In this document: positions 36,401 to 40,647 of the stretch, piece after piece
How the letters are laid out: each line of letters begins with the position of its first letter
Position numbering within the stretch: the first letter of the stretch is position 1
Assembly (NCBI GenBank): GCA_903936645.1
Contig: CAIZWI010000443.1
Location: 1 to 40,647 of the forward strand
DNA from: an uncultured Verrucomicrobia subdivision 3 bacterium
Lineage (GTDB): Bacteria > Verrucomicrobiota > Verrucomicrobiia > Limisphaerales > UBA11358
DNA length: 40,647 nucleotides
Direction: 5' to 3'
Translations under genes and position numbers: made by a program
The notes under the pieces: model-generated
What the model saw: only the letters and a program-made list of their open reading frames with translations
What the model was told of the DNA's origin: nothing
The model's database searches: none

Positions 36401-36901
36401 AAGCGTCAGGGTTCCGGCATTACCTTTGAGTCCGCCCGTGAACGTGTCCGTCGCGCCACCCAGCGTCAGCGCGCCGGTCCCCTGCTTGGTCAATCCCGCC
36501 GTGCCGGCCAGGACGGTGCTCACGGTTACGGCCTTGCCAGCGGAAAGGGAATTCACGGTGATGGCCGGTGTGCCGGCCAGGGTGAGGATGTTCCCGGCCG
36601 TGGCATTATTATCCAGCAGCCAGCCGGCCGCCAGGCCGGTATTGAGATCGCCAAAAATCAAACTGGTGAGGATCCGGGCACTGTCGAGATGCACAATGGT
36701 GGGATCCGTGACCAGGCGGACTTGGTTAAAATTCGCGGTATTGCCACTGGCATTGGCCAGGGTGCCATTGAGCCAGTTTGCGGGGTTGCTCCACAGTCCA
36801 CCTGACACAGTATTGGTCCAAATGCCATTTTGGGCGTGCACCTGCAAGGCAGCGGCCATCCAGAGCAGGCTGGTGACCTGGAAAAAACAGATTCGTTTCA
36901 T
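27422..36901 (-). CDS. Giant secreted autotransporter-associated beta-strand repeat protein with embedded pectate-lyase-like domain
   Basis: A 3159-residue exported protein. A signal peptide (1-23, ending VHA) is followed by about nine degenerate repeats of the PATR type (pattern GLTKxGxGTLxLxGxNxYxGxTxxxxGTL) to about residue 1650. A parallel beta-helix domain resembling pectate lyases (about 1690-2040) follows, starting VVAFPGAQGYG with GGRGGSVYHVTTLADSGPGS, DHTSVEFG and the Arg-containing NRQPL. Next is a calcium-type segment DSDQDGMPDVWE (about 2045-2057), then a cadherin-like sandwich and about four more PATR units. Spacers of the W-x-G-x-W-D-x-x-x-x-x-W-L-N-G type recur. The last 75 residues form a small domain ending WQRFYRLKVP. 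No autotransporter beta-barrel is present. With GH43 and GH29 genes upstream on the same strand, a role in pectin-like polysaccharide binding or cleavage at the cell surface is likely; the exact lyase activity is inference. Confidence 0.9.
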   Translation of the reverse strand: MKRICFFQVTSLLWMAAALQVHAQNGIWTNTVSGGLWSNPANWLNGTLANASGNTANFNQVRLVTDPTIVHLDSARILTSLIFGDLNTGLAAGWLLDNNATAGNILTLAGTPAITVNSLSAGKAVTVSTVLAGTAGLTKQGTGALTLGGATDTFTGGLKGNAGTLTLDFNASGSPASTLIPVQLLTLGGGTLNLNGNAGTATSQSFTSTTFNPGLSTISAAPASGANLPTVSLGTLTANYGAVVRYIGPATIDGNGAPVAATANIRTTSLGSSAASLGVFLGEGPNAANPTAGYATVGLYDWASSSLASGAAGTSPYTVIGGSQVAGFYSTAWAANANVDVVANNQVINNNSYAPTIRFNNPAAPNAASGGGGNLTFGGLLVTPAMGAVNAGIIGGGGWQIARISSVSAAQAGVIWQNNTLGYFNMTPAIGDGRQGTSSPTQVIKAGDGTVFFASGSSYSGQTYVNGGTLVISANSAVGSPTSLLGVNLNGGFLFGNATFALDNGGATPKRLITLLGNGGGLAAAAGTTLTVDGVVGGAPGTGPLVIGLPASTANGNVSGLLPGSGSVASGQSLDTANPTPVFATGTVVLNSGGNTFSGGALITGGATLNINSEWALGGSVYSGLTFNNGTLQYNSLLLNSTTDVSQNSAAPPVAQPVTLAGNATIDVNGQAVAFTNSIGNGGPGALTVFSTAANGMLTLLAANNYSGGTTVTNATLLINNANGSGTGSGAVIVANGGTLGGSGTIAGNVIWQPGSAARFNVGTPLTVGAVTLNGNAVTINVPGSTPLPIGTYVLLNYTPAGSTGAFANSTPAFTGAGVASGTVSSIVTAGGAVTLKVASGGAQAAWVVDASGNWTVGTNWSSNPSVPHAAGDLATLGVGSALRTVTLNANEAVGGLALTNANSFVVANVGNTLTLDNNGHGATVSATAGSANVIQTALALNDTAQVTVAAGSALAISGSVINRSGVSKTMTVNGAGITTLAGANSYGPAAGSVGTILTGGGTLQVANAAALGAGDVNIAGSSTLQAGAPGLSLANNLALAFGATFTVDNNGNNLTLAGTLGGSGGLTKVGNGTLALQGSNFFTGPTIINTGMLSLNSANNIASSALILLAGGDLLGNGSFILTNSMAIGAVAGSTGGLGLIDAAGSQTFTVAGTIASAGNTGANALTVNSAGGTGTVVLSGANLFTGATSVSNGVLQLANPLALANSTLNYNRGTVLFDPAITTATLGELAGTNPALSLGLTNLTGAPLNLIVGNNNANTLFAGNLTGSGSLSEWGAGTLSLSDATYTGNTLVYSGGLLLNSPSSLTSHLDISGQYGLATVTINGATLISPNGLYITSPTGGSGSGTYGALATLTITNGAQVTANADANGRALSYGNGQGRPGGNGSLTIGTPGDTTTLVTVNGALDLFYTSGGQTPGNFALNLNGGTLAVDNFQESTYGNQSGTIYFNGGTLAALTGDLGNGFLPNVPAQMTAVVNAGGAVVNDNGNSITLAAPLLHGTGTPDGGLTKLGTGTVALNGADTYTGPTTITAGTLALGASGSLANSGNIVISGGAIFDVTATSGFNLVVNQSLGNSTSPGLINGNVNTGPGTVSLVYSNSSPSLTIANGTLTLAGGTYFNINNPGSALGLGTYLLITNDLSGTGFITGQTPTNVTVTGNGLVTNTYPTLQITNGAVYLAIATGSITNPVVYPPVVAFPGAQGYGANATGGRGGSVYHVTTLADSGPGSFRDAVSRGGRTVVFDVGGYINLYSAVSAASGLTIAGQTAPGGGIGLMGNELSFYGKNNIICRFLRVRQGGTSTGSSGINIGSGNGYASNMIFDHTSVEFGQWDSFDAVHTTDFTIQYCIIADPINQQFGAHVEGGNASYFNNLWVNAHNRQPLAKASTVYVNNVIYDFQAGYTVANTAGHFSHDIVNNYFITGPSSTSPNSDFFQFNNNQTIYAVGNMLDSSRDGVLNGGPSEPGSGIVAATPWSPVTANFPTVSAQTAYRIDVSSAGALPSDLLDAQVISQVTSLGTAGRIIVSPADTGLPNNGYGTINGGTAPADSDQDGMPDVWEMATGSNPHAADNNVVAPNGYTLLENYLAWLAAPHAFVQTNATDLDLWPYTLGFTNGALYMLSAPFNGTVTITNRHFAHFAPAAGFTGLAGFTFAVADPDGTAMTNSMGLLVTMLYTSKNLVWQGDGNANVWDTTNTPDWLDGSDSSVFTSGDNVTFDNSGLASPAINLTSTVAPGGVLVDANQDYTFSGSGSISGNGGLTKSGAGTLTLNNNNNFIGPVNLNAGTLQLNDGGTLGGGTINLQSGTLVNNYSAGNYLNLVNPLVVPTNGFATINLGYDINLTGTLTGAGTLNLNVQSGGATDQYKGNGSGFAGTINLLGAGGLRLVANGGAFSGFNNALTIINAPVALGFYDNSGGNTYYFGALSGNNPAAALYDYYAGAPTLQIGALNLNTTFAGQFQTSVNLVKIGAGTLTLSGASTHTGTTTVSSGTLAVTGSFSSSPVTVNSGATLAGNGVLGNGLAVLSGGTLAPGAGPGGFGTLTVSNSLSLASPQLDFDLSSSPAGGNDSLWLPGATLTQSGVQTYHFNLLNNAVGAGVYTLIGGAAANNSGGSFATDLPATTRQTFTLQNTSAGVQLAVTGNAGSLLWRGANGSSWDPATTPNWLNGIGVDVFYNLDAVRFDDTSTNGNVTISGVVQPAAVLVTNNARTYTIGGGVLGGFGRLVKAGAGQLILNSSNSYAGGTYVAGGTLQLVNNSYASGLGPIFLNGGTLFLNGVGAGALITATGASQLATYGQPYASFNLQGAGSLNLNVGGGGVFSPGGDWSGYAGTIYFSTANGIQIVGPAVFGSAAAVWDLGPNGSIFNKSGSLTNYLGALFGGTNASLSGATTAPAGLTTFVVGGVNTNSVFHGLISDGGAAPAALIYNGPGSLAVTGNNTFSAGTTVNAGTLLVNNPAGSGTGSGPVSINPGATLGGNGTIGGQVALAAGAILAPGLNGAGTLTVTNDLGLNNASVLQFQLGTATDRVAVAGNLTLGGTLNLSSATGFGSGTYTLFTYGGVLSLGTLNFGAVPAGFGYTLDTSVVGQVNVMVTAPRFGTMQATAKGLVLSGSGGTPGANYYLLTATNLTTPLPDWTPLLTNQFDAGGNFSVTNAIAPANWQRFYRLKVP

Positions 36902-36927
36902 GAATTAATTCGCAATAAAGATGGTTC

Positions 36928-36976
36928 TAATCATTAACGCGTTAAATGGCGCTCAAAGGTGCCAAATAAAGCACCT
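36928..36976 (-). promoter_or_regulatory. Candidate promoter and operator of the giant repeat protein gene
   Basis: On the minus strand TTGAGC (36956-36951) and TGATTA (36933-36928), 17 nt apart, could be weak -35/-10 elements. A perfect 12-bp palindrome TTAACGCGTTAA (36934-36945) fills the -10 side of that spacer, a classical repressor position. A second inverted repeat, AGGTGC with GCACCT (36957-36962 and 36971-36976), lies just upstream. The palindrome has a central CG, as in LacI-family operators. No regulator gene is in the window. Confidence 0.35.
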
Positions 36977-37126
36977 GTCCCGGCAGCCTCTGGGGCTCAT
37001 AACCTCGGGGAATATGCCAAACCTACCCTGCTTCAGTCCGTTTGTCGCGTTACCAAAACTGGTCGCAACGACGGACCACCGCAGTAAATTCGCGAAGCGG
37101 GCGGATTTAACCCAGCAGTCCGCCGG

Positions 37127-38908
37127 CTATTGAGTTTGGTAGTCATAGATAAACTGGTTAAAATCCACCCAGCCGTGTTCGCTTTGGTCGTTGTAGGTAA
37201 ATAAACCCAAACGCGTCCCCCGGTAGTTGTGCCAGCCGAAGGCGAAACGTGCGCCGATGGGAGTATAGTTTTTGCCGTCCAGGCTGAAGGCGAAAACACT
37301 CGTTCCCTGTTTATCAATCGTGGCGCGCACCCACGCGAGGCTGGCCGGCAATAGTTCCGGCCCCAAGGTAAGCACGCCATCCTGGTTAAAAATAATGTGC
37401 CGATGGCCATCCTGCTGGAGGACGCCGATTTCCGCGTAATGCTTCCAGAATAACACCAACCCGGCTAACTGGCCGTCCGCCATGCCGGAGGCATCCAGCT
37501 TGACGGCCACGGTGCCGCCATCAGTCCCCATGATGCGCTGTGTAAGGGTGTCGCCAGCTTTGAAAAAATCCCCTTGCACCAGCGGTGGAAAGGCTTCCAG
37601 CCGCAGCCAGCCCGGTCGCGCGGTGAGCGACCACTTTTCCGGCCGGGGCTGGTAATTCCATTCCCATTGCGGCCCTAGTATCGGCGTATTGAAATCATCC
37701 GAGGATTGCGGCGTTTGCTGCGGGAAGCCATTGACAGGTTTGCTGGCGGTCCAAACCAGATTGCCCACGCCGTTTTTATCCGGGACACCCGGCACCGGCC
37801 AGCCATCCACCCATCGGACGGGTATTAATTCCGCCGGCCGCCCGTCATAGGTGCCCGTTTGATCCATCGGCCGGGGAATGGCGGCGGCGGCATCCCCCCG
37901 GCGGGCATGCAGATACTCCACCCCACTCTCGCCGCGACCTTGGTGGGTGATGAAGCACCAGTCGCCCGCCTCCGTTTGCACCAAGCCGCCCTGATTGGGC
38001 TGGCGGTCGTAACGCGTGGGTGAATCTTCCAGAATGGTCTTCTTTTCCCAGGGACCAGCGAGACTTTTCGCGCGCATCATCACGCCAACGCGAACATTTT
38101 GTTTACGGTGATACTCATTGTGGAAATAGTAATAAAGGCCGTTGAACTTGTAGAGCTTGTTGCCCTCACTCGTGCTGAGCGGGTCCAAAATGCGGGCGCT
38201 GGCGGGATCAATAGTTTTGCCGTCCGGACTCATTTTGAAGAGGTGGGGCACCCATTTTCCGAGGGGATCGCTGGCATGTCCGGGATTGGAGAGAATGAGA
38301 TAGGCCTGGCCGTCATCATCCCAAAATGGCGCGGGATCATCCCAGCCCTGACTATCCCACACTCGGGTCACCGGCGCCCAAGGACCGGCCGCATTGGCCG
38401 CAGTGGTCATAAACACCCCTTCGTCCATCGTGGTCCAGAACACCCAGAACTTGCCGGCATGATAACGGATCGTTCCGGCATAAATCCCCCGGTTGTAACG
38501 GTTCATTCGGTCCCAATTAAATTCCGGCCCCATCTGGGTCAGGTCGGCCACGCAATGACTTAAATATTGCCAGTTTACCAAGTCCTTCGAGTGCAGCACG
38601 GCCATGCCCGGGGAATATTGGAACGTGGACGTGATGAAGAAATAGTCCCCCCCGACCCGGATGACGTCGGGATCGGAAAAGTCACCGGGCAGCACCGGAT
38701 TCTTGTAGGTGCCATCGCCTTGATCCCCCCAGGCACCCTGATTGCCCACGTCAGCGTGCAGCAGCAAAATGGACGCGGCCAGAATGGCACAACCAAAACC
38801 GACCAGGAAGGCGGCGTTTCGCGGGGCAATCAGAATTTGCAAATTTGAAAAATGGTTGCCATGGCGCAGTAACTCAGGGTGTGATCTTGAAAACAATAGC
38901 CACGTCAT
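37127..38908 (-). CDS. Exported glycoside hydrolase family 43 protein
   Basis: A five-bladed beta-propeller glycosidase of GH43 (alpha-L-arabinofuranosidase or beta-xylosidase type) of up to 593 residues. Catalytic residues are visible: base D79 in GDFSDPDVIRV, pKa-modulating D191 in WDDPAPFWDDDG and acid E248 in TSEGNKLYK. From about residue 400 a concanavalin-like beta-sandwich follows (SDDFNTPILGPQWEWNYQPR), the usual C-terminal module of GH43 xylosidases. A hydrophobic segment (about 32-51) ending in LLHA is the export signal. The ATG at 38908 overlaps the fucosidase gene by 35 nt and gives a long N-region; TTG 38842 would give a normal signal peptide, so the start is open. It is co-directional with fucosidase and repeat-protein genes. 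Confidence 0.92.
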   Translation of the reverse strand: MTWLLFSRSHPELLRHGNHFSNLQILIAPRNAAFLVGFGCAILAASILLLHADVGNQGAWGDQGDGTYKNPVLPGDFSDPDVIRVGGDYFFITSTFQYSPGMAVLHSKDLVNWQYLSHCVADLTQMGPEFNWDRMNRYNRGIYAGTIRYHAGKFWVFWTTMDEGVFMTTAANAAGPWAPVTRVWDSQGWDDPAPFWDDDGQAYLILSNPGHASDPLGKWVPHLFKMSPDGKTIDPASARILDPLSTSEGNKLYKFNGLYYYFHNEYHRKQNVRVGVMMRAKSLAGPWEKKTILEDSPTRYDRQPNQGGLVQTEAGDWCFITHQGRGESGVEYLHARRGDAAAAIPRPMDQTGTYDGRPAELIPVRWVDGWPVPGVPDKNGVGNLVWTASKPVNGFPQQTPQSSDDFNTPILGPQWEWNYQPRPEKWSLTARPGWLRLEAFPPLVQGDFFKAGDTLTQRIMGTDGGTVAVKLDASGMADGQLAGLVLFWKHYAEIGVLQQDGHRHIIFNQDGVLTLGPELLPASLAWVRATIDKQGTSVFAFSLDGKNYTPIGARFAFGWHNYRGTRLGLFTYNDQSEHGWVDFNQFIYDYQTQ

Positions 38909-40550
38909 TCGGCATTGTTTCCGGCTTTGTAATCATGAGCGCCTCAGTGGTTTGGGACCATTGCACCGGCTTGGAACTGCCCAAAAGGGTGATCTGGCGG
39001 ATGGGTTTGGGCAGCAACCCGGCCGCCGTGCCCAGTGATTTAATTTGCACGTTATTTTGGGGAATGCCCAGCAGGATGGCGTAGAGAATATCACCCTTCA
39101 TCGTGAAGCGCACATCCTCGGCCGTATAGGGTTTGCCTTTGCCTTCGTTGAAGCCTTGCGCGGAAAGCGCGGCCCCCGCCGAGGCCGGACCTTCGCCAAA
39201 AATTTGCCACGGGCGCGTATCGAAAATACATTCCCGGTTCATGTCCATCCACGCGCCAATGCCCTCCAGCACGAACTTTTCCCTGTCGTCAATTGAGCCG
39301 TCGCCGCGCACGGGAATGTTGAGCAGCAAATCGCCGTTTTTACTAACGATGTCGCAGAGCATCTGAATGACGGTCTTCGCGCTTTTGTAATGGTTTTTAT
39401 CGTAAAGCGACCGGTCGTAATGCCAGTTACCGATACAAGTGTCCGTCTCCCACGGTTGCGCCTCGATTTTATTGGACGCGCCGCGCTCGATGTCGCGGAC
39501 AAGGCATTTCTGCTCATCCGCGGAAAGCATTTTGCCGAACAGAACGCCTTGCAGCCTGCCGGTGTGCTGCCGCATGTTGAAATTGTAAAAATCGGCGGCG
39601 ATTTTCAAACCGGCATCGCTGACCGGCCACAACGGCAGGGCGTCGTCGTCGAAGTAAATCAAATCTGGTTTGTATTTGTGAATAAGGTCAATTGTGCGAT
39701 TGTAAAATTTATCGCAGTAAGCCTGGTCAGGAATGCTCGCGCCATTTCCCCAGTTCCACTGGCTGTGAATGGAATTGGCATTGGTGAAATTCAAACCGGG
39801 CGTGTGCGTCTGGGCGTATAGGTCCTGCGGATCAAGACCATCCCACCATTTGCCAGCGCCACCCGCCCTGGTCAATTTGCCGTCGTAAGGCACGCCGGCG
39901 AACGGCCCCGCCTGGTCGGCGCTTTGGGCGATCTCATAAAAGCTCCACGCATGCGCGGCATGGACGCTGACACCAAAAGGCAGTCCCTGTTCATGCGCCG
40001 CCCTGGCGAAATCACCAATAATGTCCCGGTGCGGTCCGACTTTGACGCTGTTCCATGGCTGATACTTGCTGTCGTAAAGGTCGAAGTTATCGTGATGGTT
40101 GGCCATCGCGAAAAAATATTGCGCGCCAACTTTTCTGTAGAGGGCGACAAGTTTTTCCGCGTCGAAATTTTCCGCCTTCCAGAGGTGAATGACATCCTTG
40201 AATCCGAACTGCGAAGGCGTCCCGTAATGGGCGATGTGATATTTGTTTTGGCGGCTGCCTGCCACATACATGTTGCGCGCGTACCAGTCGCCGTCCTCCG
40301 GCACGTTTTGCGGCCCGAAGCACGCCCAGATGCCAAACTTGGCGTTGCGAAACCATTCCGGGCATTGATACTGCCGCAGCGAAGCCCAGGTTGGCTGAAA
40401 TTTCCCCGGCGTCACCGGTTCGTTGGTCGTGTTGACAATGACCGTTGGCACGGACGTCTCAGGAATGGGGTCGGTAAGGATTTGTGCGCGGCCACAATCC
40501 ACAGCCGCAAGCCCAGCCCAAAAAAGGAAAATTGCCGGAAGATTTTTCAT
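38874..40550 (-). CDS. Exported alpha-L-fucosidase (GH29)
   Basis: A 558-residue family 29 glycosidase that removes alpha-L-fucosyl groups from glycans with retention of configuration. Residues 1-22 are a signal peptide (cleavage near GRA-Q). The TIM-barrel shows WFRNAKFGIWACFGP (66-80), FFAMANHHDNFDLYDS (146-161, the family His-His-Asp region) and PDLIYFDDDALPLW (295-308), in which D301 corresponds to the usual Trp-Phe-Asp nucleophile. The later NGDLLLNIPVRGDGSI is a typical GH29 signature. A C-terminal beta-sandwich (about 465-558) completes the protein. The acid/base Glu is poorly conserved in this family and cannot be assigned. It is probably the first gene of the unit with GH43; the start is well placed and the 97 nt before it show no clear promoter. 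Confidence 0.93.
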   Translation of the reverse strand: MKNLPAIFLFWAGLAAVDCGRAQILTDPIPETSVPTVIVNTTNEPVTPGKFQPTWASLRQYQCPEWFRNAKFGIWACFGPQNVPEDGDWYARNMYVAGSRQNKYHIAHYGTPSQFGFKDVIHLWKAENFDAEKLVALYRKVGAQYFFAMANHHDNFDLYDSKYQPWNSVKVGPHRDIIGDFARAAHEQGLPFGVSVHAAHAWSFYEIAQSADQAGPFAGVPYDGKLTRAGGAGKWWDGLDPQDLYAQTHTPGLNFTNANSIHSQWNWGNGASIPDQAYCDKFYNRTIDLIHKYKPDLIYFDDDALPLWPVSDAGLKIAADFYNFNMRQHTGRLQGVLFGKMLSADEQKCLVRDIERGASNKIEAQPWETDTCIGNWHYDRSLYDKNHYKSAKTVIQMLCDIVSKNGDLLLNIPVRGDGSIDDREKFVLEGIGAWMDMNRECIFDTRPWQIFGEGPASAGAALSAQGFNEGKGKPYTAEDVRFTMKGDILYAILLGIPQNNVQIKSLGTAAGLLPKPIRQITLLGSSKPVQWSQTTEALMITKPETMPNDVAIVFKITP

Positions 40551-40647
40551 GGTTCACAAGGCGCCGAGACAAGGTTAAGAAACAAATTTGCCGGAAGGTA
40601 AATTGCCAGCCTAAAACCGTTGCAGGAAAATAAATTCATCATCACAA

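Noticed and set aside
27422..36901. Periodic repeats that might suggest a CRISPR or DNA tandem array
   Set aside because: The periodicity is at protein level (degenerate PATR units of variable spacing); the DNA repeats are not identical and have no spacer structure.

Overview
The window looks like chromosomal DNA from a Gram-negative member of the PVC superphylum, most likely a verrucomicrobium of the Pedosphaera/Limisphaerales kind. The clues are a fused LpxC-FabZ protein next to lpxA (outer membrane lipid A), a Tat-exported Gfo/Idh/MocA oxidoreductase, an McsA-McsB-ClpC cluster in a Gram-negative genome, and a 3159-residue secreted protein built of autotransporter-associated beta-strand repeats. 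That protein ends in the short FYRL-type C-terminal domain I associate with large exported verrucomicrobial proteins. The assignment is inference; there is no rRNA in the window.

Layout. Positions 1-7,300: a response regulator cut by the window edge, a small unknown protein, the oxidoreductase, an amidase/cobalamin adenosyltransferase pair with overlapping ends, and the succinyl-CoA synthetase genes sucC and sucD split by a VOC protein and a doubtful small ORF. Positions 7,300-16,000: a YggT-like membrane protein, citrate synthase, rhodanese, a half-size EamA transporter, two glycosyltransferases (MurG/MGDG-synthase type and family 2), a CvpA-like protein with an extra C-terminal domain, a ROK-family kinase and a cysteine-poor thioredoxin-like exported protein. 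Positions 16,200-18,300: lpxC-fabZ and lpxA, facing a UvrD/PcrA-type helicase. Positions 20,500-26,900: a DapF-family protein with both catalytic cysteines replaced by serine, then clpC, mcsB, mcsA and ilvE on the minus strand, and tRNA-Glu(UUC) on the plus strand. Positions 27,400-40,550: a minus-strand polysaccharide-utilisation segment of alpha-L-fucosidase (GH29), GH43 glycosidase and the giant repeat protein with an embedded pectate-lyase-like domain.

Genes that plausibly act together are sucC/sucD/gltA (TCA cycle), lpxC-fabZ/lpxA (first steps of lipid A), mcsA/mcsB/clpC (arginine phosphorylation coupled to unfolding and proteolysis) and the GH29/GH43/lyase group (removal of side chains and cleavage of a pectin-like backbone outside the cytoplasm). 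No CRISPR array, phage, integrase or transposase was seen.

The points most worth following up are the Ser/Ser DapF homologue, a short-loop G-quadruplex motif followed by a T7 tract just downstream of it, the hybrid repeat/lyase protein with a palindrome in its probable promoter, and the McsAB-ClpC cluster without CtsR.
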